From Nigrospora sphaerica (lineage: Eukaryota; Ascomycota; Sordariomycetes; Amphisphaeriales; Apiosporaceae): DNA of 64,000 nt. A program made the position numbers and the translations under genes. Position 1 is the first letter of the stretch; the number at the start of each line of letters is the position of its first letter. The notes under the pieces are model-generated. The model was not told the origin of the DNA and ran no database searches. It worked only from the letters and a program-made list of their open reading frames with translations. Below, one piece after another: positions 1 through 11,111 of this stretch. The stretch is taken from positions 1,054,001 through 1,118,000 of the forward strand of contig JAGVVL010000002.1 of the NCBI GenBank assembly GCA_018287875.1, given 5' to 3'.

Positions 1-1521
1 ACCTTTTCTTGACTTGGGAATAGTCCTTGTCTAGGTAGCGAATGAGGACCTTGAGATGGCGGCGTTTGCTTTCATTCCACTTTTCCATTCTCTTGCGCTC
101 CTTCGACGTCTTAGCCTCGGGTTCGAAGCCTTTCAGACTCTTCAAATGCCCCCGAAGGTCCTCGAGGTAGCTAAATGACGATGAGCCCCGATTCTTAGTA
201 GTGGTTCGCGTTTGGCTTACAGGAAGAGCATGTTGGGGTCCAGTTTGGGAGTTTCCTCGACCAAACTGACACCTTTTATTGCGCCCATAACCGCCTGGAG
301 GGCTTCGCGCAGCGGCTTGCTCTTGATGTCAACAATGGTAGTCTTGTACTTGCCCTCCCAGTCGAAGGTTCGCCTGACATGGAAGAGGAACTCGCTGTAT
401 TGTGAGCTGGAGACATTCTCTGCCGTGTCCTGCAACTTGTAGTTATGGATCTTGGAGTCCCATACTTGGTCGACGCGCTTGAACTCTAGTCGGGGCGGCT
501 GGCTTTCGCGACCGTTCTTGCCTCTACCCTTGGCCTTCCCTCTGGGACGCTCGACCTCAATAATACGGGGATAGGGCGGGCCATCGTCATACCCACTGTG
601 GCCACGCGATAGCCTTGGCGGGGGAGGGCGTAGTCCTCGGATGCCAGGGATTGTATGGCCTCTCCCATGTATTCCACTGGGGATCCCGAGGTCTGCGTCG
701 ACGAAGCGGTTCACTTGGATATTTGGAGGGCCACCAACTATCCCGTTTGTTGGGAAGTTGCCCAGTGCTAAAGCGTTGCCCCCTGGTCCCGCAACGCCGA
801 GGGAGCCCATGCCAACTCCAGCCGGGTTAAGAGCAGTAGTACCGCCTCCGATGCCGAAGTCCGCGCTCTGACGCTGAATCTGCAGTTGCAAGTTTTGGAG
901 CTGTGTCTGGAGCAGCAGAAACTGATCGCGCGTTGCTGGCTGGGATTGGCTCCGATCAAGATCCTCGTCCTCCGTGTCTTCCTCATCTGAATCCGAGTCG
1001 GAGTCCTCAGAGCTGTCGGTGTCTAAACCATCCTCGGATTCCGACGCAGCCCTCTTCGGCTTGGATTTGGTGCGTTTCCTCGACTTCTTTGCAGACTTGC
1101 CTTTGGCCTTCTCTTTTTGGCCAGTCTGCTTCCTTTTCAGCAGCCGCTTCTTCTTCACGGCGTTTCCCTCCGAGGAAGTCTCGTCGTCAGATACAACCTC
1201 CATTGAATCAGATGAAGAAGAGTCGGATTCAAGGCCGTCGCTACTTTCACTTGAAGAAGTGTCCGATGCCATGAGTTCCTTCTTGCCCTTCTTGGACTTG
1301 GCCCGCAGTCGCTTCGTGCTGCCGTTTGTAGCGAGCTTCTTCTTGCCAGTTTTGGCGTTGCTGACCTTATCTGCTGCTTGGGTCGAGGTAGATGAAGCGT
1401 TTGCCTCCTTTCCAGGAGCGTTGGCGTTGTCCGTGGACACTGGGATGGCGACCTTGCGTGCTTCCGTGGCAGTAGTGCCCATATTCTGGGGATCCAGGCT
1501 TATCTTGACGTTGGTGGCCAT
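1..1521 (-). CDS. AAA+ ATPase with charged N-terminus (DUF7025-type), 5' part only
   Basis: Two exons lie in the window: 221-1521 and 1-170. The gene runs off the left edge, so the C-terminus is missing. The intron (171-220, 50 bp) starts GTAAGC, has a CTAAGA-like branch site and ends TTTAG; splicing joins PNMLFL to YLEDLRGHLKSLK in frame. Residues about 40-200 are a low-complexity run of Ser/Asp/Glu blocks alternating with Lys/Arg blocks, suggesting a disordered and probably nuclear segment. A short Gln/Leu-rich helix and a Gly/Pro linker follow. From about residue 345 the text (RTFDWEGKYKTTIVDIKSK, LVEETPKLDPNMLFLYLEDL) matches what I know of fungal AAA+ ATPases with a DUF7025 region before the ATPase core. 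The Walker motifs would lie outside the window, so ATPase activity is inferred from the family. The ATG at 1521 is the first in frame. Confidence 0.8.
171..220 (-). other. Intron 1 of the AAA+ ATPase gene
   Basis: The 50-bp intron has donor GTAAGC, branch-like ACTAAGA and acceptor TTTAG. It interrupts a leucine codon, and removing it restores an uninterrupted reading frame to the window edge. Confidence 0.8.
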
Positions 1522-3980
1522 TTTGTGCTTCGGGGAGAGTGGTAGCTGACTCCTGTGTAGTGAAAGCGGGATGATGACCTGGTGAAATGAGTAGGAAGAC
1601 GCGGCGAGGGGCCAACGTTTGGCGTTTGTCAGCGACCCAGCCGTTCAAGTTCAGGTGTCGCTTGTCTTGTGTTCCACTGTGACTGGCCCGGCCTGCTGCC
1701 GGTGAGTGGTCAGTATAATAATAGACGGGTTGTATCCAAGCCCGCCTTCTTCCTCGGTGTATGGGTGCCGTGAGGGGGCATCCAATCCTGAAGCTGGCAT
1801 GCGCAGGATGCTGTGCTTCACTACCAACCGTCAGGAATAAGGCGAGCATGCGCTACCCCGCAGCCTGACAGCAACGCAGCGAAAGCTCGCACTGATTGGG
1901 CAGGTGAATGAGACGGCGACAAGACACGGAAAGAAAAAAAGGAGGCGGGTGCATATATTGCCTAGGTGGTTGAGAGAAAGAGATGGTATACCGACCCATG
2001 GGTCGATACTCACCTCGGAATATGATGCCCAGTTGCCCGCCTGGTCGTGTCGCGGACGCGTGTTGCGCTCGCTTTCACTGTATAAGACAAAGATAGCTAG
2101 AGAATGCGGCGATGTATAAAGAGGGAGAAATCCCATCACCAAATGTTGCCCCGGGCAGGATTTAAGTAAGATAAGTAGCCCTCTACCTACCAATTATGTA
2201 TTTCCCGTACTTTACAGCACGGTATACTCCAAGCTGGCTCTTGGGTACTTCGGTAGGCTGCAATCGCTGGGGAAATGCAGTTTCGGGTGAATTCAATGGA
2301 CGAGGCTGAATTTCTTGACGAATCGCTTGCTTATACTTGCATATGGTAAGCACTTAAGGTGGGTAGTAAATGGGCATGGCCATGCAAACGGCCCGGTATC
2401 CAGTATGACTGCCTGGTATCCAATATGTATGTCTGCCTAGCGGCGGCGCTTGGCATCGGATCTGTATGACACCCAGTGTTCAGCTTGCCATCGAACCAGG
2501 CAAACATCCAGCACCAGGGTCCTTGGGAATATCCCTTCGTGCCCCAGGGCGCCCCTCGTGACCATCTTGGGAAAAGGGCAAAGACGAGGCGGCTGCCCAG
2601 CCCCAATCGCGAGCTCCTACATGCGATAAGAGAGAGAGTCAGCCAGAGGAGAAGCTCTAAAGATGGTGAAGGATGTTCCTGCAGGTCCTAGACCGTAGAG
2701 GCGATGCCAGCAGCGCATGCAGTAGCTTCTCGCTTGTTAGTTGCAGGGGGGCAGCCCGCGATCTCAAGCCTTGCTATTCACTGGCAAACGAATCCCGGTG
2801 TGCTGTGGCTTTTGCATCATTGACACATCATACATCATGCCCGATTCCTGACCAATGTGCGACTACTCTCCCTACCGGCCCATGGGCCGGTGGTGAGGAG
2901 ACTGGCCGCTGGTTCGTCTAGAGGCGGCGAAGCCACCACACGGAGTGGGAAAGGTGACCGGGACAAACCTGTCCAGAAACGTGGAAGGCAAGGAAGTACC
3001 CGTGACCATGGACTGCAGATGCGTGTGGTGCCCACGTCTGAGCGCCGGGCAGACGGGCAGAAAATGGGCACGACCGTTGCGCACCAGCCGTGTATGCGGA
3101 GTTTCGGAGTGTGAGCGACTCAGACCAGGCAACCAAGCATGCCAAGAACATTGCCTGTTATGCCGCGGTGGTGAGTCTTATGGCCTGTCTGTGTTCAGGA
3201 CATCGGCTTAGGCGATATGTCGTGAACTCAAACGGTCTCGCGAACCAAGCCATTGCCTTGTAATTTTTCTTTTGCGAAGGCATGTATGTGTCATCTCGGT
3301 AGGCAGTCTCTGCGTGCTCATCACATGCCAGGCTTCACGGGATCGCAAACGACCCTGCATTCTCGAGATAGGTCGCACGACAGGACGAATTCGGATTGCT
3401 GTTACGGACCGGGCGAGGATGCCGGGACGTCGTGTGACTCTTAGCCGAGGCCCTGCCCGGAGGATAGGAAACTCAGGTACAAGTAAACCCAGGCTTCACG
3501 TCCAAGGCGCGGCATTTCTTACCTGGTTGATATGTGATGCTTGTTCTATGGCTAAGCCAGCTGGGCTGGCCTGACATTGGCATCTCAACACCCATCTGTC
3601 AAATCGGCGTGATGCTCTACCTCCCCATGGTCAGTACGAACCTATGTCGAGATGTAGTTGTTCAAATAGAGGAGCCCCTCTAAAGGGGGGCCTGATGGAC
3701 CTTCGGAGGCTAGGCCGGCTTGCAAGCGCAGCCAAATCCCAGATTTTCGCAACCAGCGACTCGAGGCTGCACTCCGGATGCGTGAGGGATACGTAAATCA
3801 ACCCCACCACGCCCCCGCTATCCACTTTTCCGTGGGCAAGCGTTAGCCGACGATGGAAGGGTTGAAATTCACGCTCCCGTCGCCGAGTGCGATGCCGTTT
3901 TCCTCTTGGTCTTTACTTCTCGCCCCGCGAAAGTCCGACGAGTGCTCCTTTCGTTGATCTCTCAATCCCGACCTCCGACC
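1522..3980. other. Intergenic region, divergent promoters
   Basis: These 2.46 kb separate two divergently transcribed genes and should hold both promoters. I see no credible coding sequence: short open frames occur on both strands without recognisable protein. Contents include a perfect 18-bp palindrome at 2874-2891 and scattered TACCTAC-type microrepeats near 2185. Confidence 0.6.
2874..2891. repeat. Perfect 18-bp palindrome
   Basis: ACCGGCCCATGGGCCGGT reads identically on both strands and is centred on CATG. It lies about 1.1 kb upstream of the adenylosuccinate synthetase start. A binding site for a dimeric regulator is possible, but nothing else supports this. Confidence 0.6.
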
Positions 3981-5258
3981 ATGGCGACCATCATTCTGGG
4001 CTCCCAGTGGGGAGACGAGGGCAAAGGCAAATTGACCGACATCCTCTGCCCCCAAGCCGAGATCTGCGCCCGAGCCGCTGGCGGCCACAACGCCGGTCAC
4101 TCTATCATTGCGAACGGCGTCTCCTACAGCTTCCACCTGCTGCCCTCGGGGCTGATCAACCCCAAGTGCTACAACCTCATTGGCACCGGTGTTGTTTTCC
4201 ACGTGCCGTCGTTCTACAAGGAGCTACAAGAGCTGGAAGACCAAGGCCTGGCTGGTGTCCGCGACCGCATCTTTGTAAGCGATCGCGCCCAGGTCAACCT
4301 CGACCTGCACGCCGCCGTGGACGGCCTGGAGGAGGTCGAGCTGGGCAACCGCGCCATCGGCACCACCGGCCGCGGCATCGGGCCCTCCTACAGCACCAAG
4401 GCGGCGCGGAGCGGCATCCGTGTCCACGACATCTTCAACGAGGAGCTGTTCAACCGCAAGATCCGCCAGCTCGCCGGTGGCTACGCCAAGCGGTACGGCG
4501 ACCTGCTCAAATACGACGTCGAGGAGGAAATCGCGCGGTTCAACGAGTACCGCAAAAACCTGGCCAAGCATGTGGTGGACGCCGTCGCCTTCATAAAACA
4601 AGCCCAAGACAAGGACAAGAAGATCCTGATCGAGGGCGCCAATGCGCTGATGCTCGACATTGACTACGGCACCTACCCCTACGTCACCAGCAGCAACGCT
4701 GGCCTTGGTGGTATCTTCACCGGCCTGGCCCTGGCGCCGACCAAGATTAAGGAGATCGTCGGCGTGGTGAAGGCGTACACGACGCGTGTTGGCGGAGGGC
4801 CGTTTGCCACAGAGGATCTGGGCGAGGCCGGAACCAAATTGCAAGAAATCGGCCGCGAGTGGGGCGTCTCGACGGGCAGGAGACGCCGTTGCGGCTGGCT
4901 TGACCTTGTGGTGGTGAAATATTCGACCAGCATCAACCACTACACGTCGCTCAACCTGACCAAACTCGACATCCTCGATACGTTTCCCACCATCAAAGTT
5001 GCTGTGGGCTACAAAGACCCGGCGACAGGCCAGGCACTCGAGTCGTTCCCCGCCAGCCTGGAGGTGCTGGAACGCGTCGAGGTCGTGTGGAAGGAGTTCC
5101 CGGGCTGGAACCAGTCCATCGCCAAGGCCCGGTCCTTTGCTGACTTGCCTCAGGCTGCCCGCGACTACGTCGAGTTTATCGAGCAGTTTGTGGGCGTCAA
5201 GGTGAAGTGGATTGGTGTTGGTCCCGAGCGCGAGGCCATGATCGAGCGCGACAGCTGA
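3981..5258 (+). CDS. ADE12: Adenylosuccinate synthetase
   Basis: This single-exon gene encodes 425 residues, close to the yeast enzyme. It joins IMP and aspartate using GTP, the first step from IMP to AMP, in the cytosol. Visible motifs are the N-terminal glycine-rich loop [11 protein letters not shown] (residues 7-17, with catalytic Asp12), GGHNAGH with His40, the IMP-site stretch [11 protein letters not shown], and the GTP-specificity motif LTKLD near residue 320. The frame is open upstream but the first ATG is at 3981, right where the family begins ([12 protein letters not shown]). The context ACCATGG is a good fungal start. The usual [17 protein letters not shown] segment is intact, so the enzyme should be functional. 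Confidence 0.96.
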   Translation: MATIILGSQWGDEGKGKLTDILCPQAEICARAAGGHNAGHSIIANGVSYSFHLLPSGLINPKCYNLIGTGVVFHVPSFYKELQELEDQGLAGVRDRIFVSDRAQVNLDLHAAVDGLEEVELGNRAIGTTGRGIGPSYSTKAARSGIRVHDIFNEELFNRKIRQLAGGYAKRYGDLLKYDVEEEIARFNEYRKNLAKHVVDAVAFIKQAQDKDKKILIEGANALMLDIDYGTYPYVTSSNAGLGGIFTGLALAPTKIKEIVGVVKAYTTRVGGGPFATEDLGEAGTKLQEIGREWGVSTGRRRRCGWLDLVVVKYSTSINHYTSLNLTKLDILDTFPTIKVAVGYKDPATGQALESFPASLEVLERVEVVWKEFPGWNQSIAKARSFADLPQAARDYVEFIEQFVGVKVKWIGVGPEREAMIERDS

Positions 5259-6503
5259 AATGCTCGTCTCGACGCTGCGGCCGTCGTTATCGAAGAGAAT
5301 GGCGAGAGTCCAGAGCTCCCGGTCATGCCTGTTGCCGAATACCGTCAACGATGACGCTATTCGGCTTGGGGGGCCGATATCTTCCCAAACTGTGTTTTGC
5401 CCTTCACATGTCAATGAGGCGTGTCGAGGCGCGGCTCGGGATCACTGGTGCCTACTGCAATAGGGTGTGCATTGAGGGGCGGGCCAACCAGTCGTGCACG
5501 AGCTTCCCGGAAGGGAAACATACCTACCTGTTGGAATTCGGTGTATAGACTAGAGGTGCAGGAAAAAAACAAAAGATAGAATGAATCAATTAGACAAGCA
5601 GGCGCTCTGCCAACATTGAAGCAACTGCCTGTTCGTCGCCGCGACACGTGGTTTACCTAGTGCGTCTCCAGAGGGGTTCCAACGTGAGAGCAGGGTGGAT
5701 GGGAGGGGTTGATTACTTGGTACCTAGAGTGTCCTGTCATGGCCATTATTGCGCATGTTCGTTCTGTTTCACGACACCATCCTACGCATGACCGCCGGGC
5801 GGGCAAACAGGAAAAGAGAGAGCCAAGCCCGACTCGGGTGCTCAGGAAAAACCATGTTGGTGGAGATGCAGGCGATCGCATCGAGGCATCCATTGGCATC
5901 AATGGGGCCTCGAGGCCACATGGCCGGGGAGCTGAAACGCTACCGAGCGACTGTCGGTACCCGCCTCCTACCGCCGGCGCTGTGGGCGGATCCCGGCCTT
6001 TTTTCCCCCGCCTGGCACTGGCCGGCTCGGGCTTCAGCGACGTCATTGCACAGCAGCCGGGGAGGTTATCGAGAGCTTTCCTGAAAACCCCTGCCTCGGG
6101 ATGCGATGCGAAGGCTGGGAAACCCATCCAGGTGGCATCCCACCCACTCCCAATGTGCTGTCGAATGCGCTTAGCTCTACCGTCCATACGATGGCACCGT
6201 TTCCATTGTTTGAAAACGGGCCGGTCATTGGCGGGCACCGGCGACAAAATCCTTGGAAGCTTGGAGGGGCGAGACTTTTTTCACTGGCGCGCGCGAGACA
6301 AGGTCGCGCAGCTGCTGTGGGAACTACCCGTTCATAGAAGTACTTATCGTGTGACAAGGTCCCCTTCTTCTCTGCCCTCCCCAATGTTCGGCATCTTCCA
6401 GTCTCGTTCGTCGCCACGAGCTCCCACCACTGGATAGCCCGGTCAATTGAACCGCGACTGCTGTTCCGCAACCAGTCACCGCTTGCACGGGACAACAGCT
6501 GCT
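5259..6503. other. Intergenic region
   Basis: This holds the 3' flank of the adenylosuccinate synthetase gene and the promoter and 5' leader of the YVC1-like gene. Long open frames occur on both strands (about 5657-6490) but have no ATG-supported protein that I recognise and overlap each other, so I treat the region as non-coding. Confidence 0.6.
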
Positions 6504-8628
6504 ATGGCGCCTGGCAGGTTCAGTTTCAGTCGGTTAATGGGCTGGAACCGGCATCCGGCCCACGACCACGAATGGCGCACCCAGGAGTCTCGCCGACGAT
6601 GTGAGTAGCGTAGCAACCCGTCCTTCTTGTGTCCTCTGTCGGCGGCAGCCGCCGAGGCCGCGTACGGGACGCCCGTGGCTGATCACCAACAACGAACAGT
6701 GCTGCCGAGGTATCGTGAGCAGCACATAGAAAGTGCCATTCCCGCCCCCGAGGTCACCAAGGTGGCGCTCCGTCTGCGGTACCTGATAGAAGAGGCCGTG
6801 CCGTGCGAGCTGGAGGAGCATTTGATTACCTGCTCGCACAGCAACATCATTACCAAGAAGGTCATCCGAGCGGCCAAGGAGGCCGGGGGGGCCGAGCATG
6901 GCGCCTGCGTGGTGTTCTGTCTCTTGGTGGCGAAGCGCTGGTTTACCCACCAGGCCAAGGCCGAGTTATGGGATGCCGACCTGCACTCGGTCCGCGCCGT
7001 GGCCTGCGAGGTCATTGCGAAGCAGATGTGAGCTTTCCCGCGCCTCCCCCTTCTGTCGCGCCGCCTTGTGTGCAAGCTGACCGTGTTCGCAGCATCGAGA
7101 GCGAGGAGGACATGACCTACTTGTTGCACTCCATCTTGCTCAGGCGCTATTCCATCATGATAGACGGCGAGGCCACACACCCCGTGAACGTCGTCGAGAA
7201 GGCCGTCGACCTCCATGCCCTGCGCGTTATTGGCTCGTCGGGGTACCAGAAGTGCATTGATTACCTGTGGAGAGGCTGGCTTGTCCAAGACGAGAACGAC
7301 CCCGCCAGCTTCGTCGACTTCAAGGGCCGTGACGACACCCGTTTCCTCCCTCACTTGGACCCGGATCGCATGCGGGCCCCCATCTACCAGAATGCCGCCC
7401 AGCTCCTCATCTCGCTCATCTACCTGGCCCTGTACACGGGCGCCATCAACACCATCAACCCCGACGGAGATCTCGATTTCGTCGAGGGCCTGCTCTACAT
7501 CTTCACCGTCGGCTTCATCTGCGACGAGCTGACCAAGATCTGGAAGGCCGGCTGGCACATGGTCGGTTTTTGGAACGCATTCAACTTCTGCCTCTACTCG
7601 GTGCTCGTTGTGTCGCTGGCCCTGCGGTTTGTGGCCTTTAGCAAACCGTTGGACGATTCAGGCGAACGCGAGCGGTTCAACCAGCTGAGCTACAACTTCC
7701 TTGCTTTTGCTTCGCCGATGTTCTGGGCCCGCCTGCTCCTGTACCTCGACAGTTTCCGTTTCTTCGGCGCCATGCTGGTCGTCGTCAAAGTCATGATGCG
7801 AGAAAGCATCATCTTTTTCGCGCTACTCATTGTTATGATCGTTGGGTTCCTGCAAGCTTTCATTGGCATGGACTATGCCGACGACATGGCCGGCGACGAC
7901 ACCATCTTCATCATGCAGGCCATGGCCAATGCCATCATGCAGAGCCCGGACTTTACTGGATTCGAGCGCTTCAGCCCGCCTTTCGGTATCATTCTTTACT
8001 ATCTCTTTACATTCATTGTCATGGTAAGGAACCCGGGATATGATTTGCAGGAACCTCTTACTGATCAACCCAGATCATCCTTCTCAATGTTCTCATCGCT
8101 CTGTACAACAGTGCCTACGAGGACATTTACGAAAATGCCGACGACGAATTTCTGGCTCTGTTTTCCCAGAAGACGATGCAGTTTGTCCGCGCGCCGGACG
8201 AGAACGTCTTCATTGCTCCTTTCAACCTCATCGAGATCTTCTTCCTCGTTGTTCCTTTCGAGTGGTGGATGCCAAAGAAGAGATACGAGCAGCTGAACGA
8301 TATCGTCATGGCTATAATCTACTCTCCACTTCTCGTGGTTGCCGCATTTTTCGAGGTTAACAAAGCTAGGGAAATTCGCAGCAACCGAGCGCGCGGCGAA
8401 GAAGACGAAGACACGGTGGAAGAATGGGAGCAGATGGCGGGCGAAATCGACTTCGAAAGCGAGGGGTGGGCGAAGAAGGTTGCCGAGAGCAAGAGCAACG
8501 TCGAGGAAGAAAAGGCCGTCATCGAGGTGCGAGAACTCAAGGCGGAGATTCAGGCGCTCAAGGCGATGCTGGAGGGGATTGAGAAGAGGTTCGCCAGCAA
8601 GGATGCGCAGGACCAGGACCTGCTCTAG
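6504..8628 (+). CDS. YVC1: Vacuolar TRP-type cation channel (YVC1/TRPY family)
   Basis: Four exons, 6504-6600, 6649-7027, 7093-8023 and 8074-8628, encode 653 residues. All introns are short (48, 65 and 50 bp) and in frame. The family releases Ca2+ from the vacuole in response to stretch or cytosolic Ca2+. A cytosolic N-domain of about 270 residues (PEVTKVALRLRYLIEEAVPC; LHSVRAVACEVIAKQI) is followed by hydrophobic helices. The segment from RFFGAMLVVVKVMMRE to ILLNVLIALYNSAYEDIY carries the S5-pore-S6 signature of fungal TRP channels. The C-terminal tail is acidic (GEEDEDTVEEWEQ) with a predicted coiled coil near the end, as in homologues where acidic residues affect Ca2+ activation. The start at 6504 was chosen because the T|CC junction of intron 1 joins it in frame; the short first exon is the least certain part. 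Confidence 0.88.
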
Positions 8629-9286
8629 GCAGCCGGGCGCGCGCCACGGTTAGGATCCTGTGAGCCCGTCATCGATCGCTACCTGGATTTGAGGGCACGT
8701 GGAAATTCCAAGTCCAGGTCAAATTGGAACGACTTGTCGTCAAGGGGGAACAGAACGCTTTGGTATCAACCTGGTACCAATTATTCTGCATTCCTTTACG
8801 TTGCGGTATCTCGTAGCACCCCGGCAATAAGTAAAGAAAAAAGACAAAAGAAAGAGTCGAAGCCGCGTTGCAGAGAGGACCGTATCCGACGGGTGCCCTT
8901 CGGGAAGTGAGCCTGCCACCGAAAAAGAATCGGAGGTTTCTGTCTTCTACAAAGAGAGTCTTCCGACAGCTCACGTGGTCGGACCGACTGAACCTTTATG
9001 GAGAACGAGCGTCACGATATCACTGCGAAGAACATATTTTGGCACATATCGTTAGTGTCTAGGTCGTGCGGGCTGCGTATGATACGCGCCGTAATTTACG
9101 GGAGCATACGGTGGCCATAAAACAATCCAACTTCTGCAGCAGCTAACACATATAGTAGCCCAAGTGAAAAACGCCATCTGACACGAAGATTACCCCCCTC
9201 CAAAGAGCACAGTGCATGTAGGATATGAAAAACCTCCTCCCCTGAGCGTAACACGCAGAGGAGCGAGGAGTCGGGGGCGCAGCGCA
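8629..9286. other. Convergent 3' intergenic region
   Basis: These 658 bp lie between two convergent genes and should hold both 3' untranslated ends and terminators. A-rich stretches near 8830-8860 are plausible polyadenylation context for the channel gene. No gene is seen. Confidence 0.6.
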
Positions 9287-11111
9287 TCAGTTCTTTTCCA
9301 CCTCTCCGACCGTCGCCTTCTCGGGGTCGCCGTCATCGCTGGCGGGCGAGGCGCCGCGCAGAGGGTCGTGGGGCTTGGGGGGGTTGACGACGTCGGCGTC
9401 GTCGTGGGGGGCGAGGTCGAAGGAGCGGCCGAGGTGCTCGGGGCCGACGAGGGTGAGGAGGATGACGTAGGCGTAGACGCAGCCCATGAAGATGCAGATG
9501 ACGAGGCCGTAGTCGTAGCGGGCGACGGGGCCGCGGGCGGGCAGGGGGAAGCGCTCGCCGAGGGAGGCCTCGATGGTGGAGCTGGCCGAGGAGACGAGGT
9601 TGCCGAGCTGGTAGCTCGTGCCGACGACGACGGTGCGGAAGGAGGCGGGCGACAGCTCGAGCAGGTGCGCCGGCACCACGCCCCAGGCGCCCTGCACGCA
9701 GAACTGCTCGAAGAAGGCGGCGGCGACGACGCCGCCCTCGCTGCGCACGAACGAGTAGGGGTACAGCAGCGCGCCGCCCGCCACGCACATGACGACGATG
9801 CTGAGGCGCCGGCCCACGACCTGCGACCCGAAGCCGACGACGGTGCCGCCGAGCATGGCGCCCAGGTTCGCCACGACCTGCGTCACCGTCACCTTGTCGG
9901 GCGAGAAGCCGTACTGGTTGCTGAGCAGCGTCGGGTACAGGTCCTGGCTGCCGTGGGACATGAAGTTGAAGCCGGCCATGAGCAGGACGAGGTAGGTGAG
10001 CAGGAGCCAGTGGCGCCGCAGCGCGACGCGGGCCTCGGCCACGAAGGTGCGGCCGGCGCTGTCGCCGCCGCCCTCGGCCCGGCGCACGCGCCGCTCGTGC
10101 TCGAACGTCTCCGTCTCGGGCAGCGCGAGCCGCCAGAGGATGAAGAGGACGGGCGGCCCGGCGCCGAACCAAAAGAGCGGCCGCCAGCCGTACGGCGTCG
10201 TGTTGACGAGGGCGCGCGAAAGGGCCGCCGCCAGCAGGTACCCGAACGCGTACCCCTGCTGGAGGAGTCCGCTCATGAGCCCGCGCGCCTCGGCCGGCAG
10301 GTCCTCGAGCGCCGTCGCCGCCGCGTTGCCGTAGAGCCCGCCCATGGCGACGCCGAACAGCGCCCGGCAGGCGAGGAACGAGCTGTAGTTGGTGCAGAAG
10401 CCGGTGCCCTGTGGAAGAAAGGAGCGGAGAGGGGTTATGGTCAGCAGAAGTCCCAACACCAAGGGGGTGGGTACTTAAGTAGGCGATAGCATGTGTAGAA
10501 GGCTACTTGGGTATGGGTACGTGGGTTTGTGTAGTAAGACGCGAGCGGCTTGGCATCGCCTGCCAACGCTGCAGCCAAGGCGTCGCCAAGTTTTCGGGTG
10601 GCCCCTCGCGAGTCCGCCGCAAAGCTTGGTATTGAAAGCCGCGGGCCCGATGGGGGGCGGCGCGATGCGCGCAGCCAAGGAGAAGAGGCACTTACAAGCT
10701 CGAGGACGATGAACAGCAGGTTGTTCACGATGAACGGCCACTTACGGCCGTAGCGATCGGCCGCAATACCAAAACCGATGGAGCCGACGGAGCGGAACAT
10801 GAGCACCAGCGTGATCCCCCAGGTGATGTCCGTCTTGGTCTTGTCGAAGGTTTCGGCGAGACTCTCGACCGTCAGCGAGACGGTGAAGAAGTCAAAAGCG
10901 TCCCACGTCTGTCCAACGGTTCCCGTTGTTAGCCCACCGGCGCCCGTTCTCCATATCTCTTTGCCAGACTTACCCAGGCACAAAAAGCAACGGCAAAGAA
11001 ATTCCATTGGCGAAGGGTGATCGTCCGCAGCAACCGGATGGGGTTGGGAGCCTTCGCCATGACGGGCTTGAGCGTTGAAATGCGCGTCGCGCAGTATTTC
11101 CCGACGCTCAT
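9287..11111 (-). CDS. JEN1: JEN1-like monocarboxylate/H+ permease (MFS)
   Basis: Three exons, 10974-11111, 10696-10908 and 9287-10408, encode 490 residues. Intron 1 is 65 bp and intron 2 is 287 bp, both phase 0. The protein is a plasma-membrane symporter of the family that imports lactate, pyruvate or dicarboxylates. The family motif appears as NFMSHGSQDLYPTLL, together with TWDAFDFFTVSLTV in helix 1, the loop GIAADRYGRKWPF and FGVAMGGLYGNAAATALEDLP. The C-terminus is hydrophilic and acidic. The third exon has a strong G/C third-position bias. The ATG at 11111 is the first in frame and gives the usual short cytosolic N-terminus before RQWNFFAVAFCAW. Which acid it carries cannot be read from the sequence. 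Members are typically glucose-repressed, but no regulatory site is claimed here. Confidence 0.92.
10409..10695 (-). other. Intron 2 of the JEN1-like gene (287 bp)
   Basis: The donor is GTAAGT and the acceptor is CACAG. Homology is continuous across it (LFIVLEL to GTGFCTNYS), so this is one intron several times longer than the others nearby. Confidence 0.8.

Noticed and set aside
3906..3980. N-terminal extension of adenylosuccinate synthetase
   Set aside because: The in-frame upstream codon at 3906 is TTG; the first ATG is 3981, which matches the family start.
4224..5414. A 396-codon minus-strand frame opposite adenylosuccinate synthetase
   Set aside because: Shadow of the GC-rich sense gene; no recognisable protein.
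5709..6437. A 242-codon frame upstream of the YVC1-like gene
   Set aside because: It opens with a non-ATG codon, overlaps a minus-strand frame of similar length and gives no recognisable protein; it lies where a promoter is expected.
9212..10489. A 425-codon plus-strand frame opposite the JEN1-like gene
   Set aside because: Composition (Gly/Ala/Glu/Arg/Val runs) reflects the complement of GC-rich codons; the minus strand encodes the real permease.
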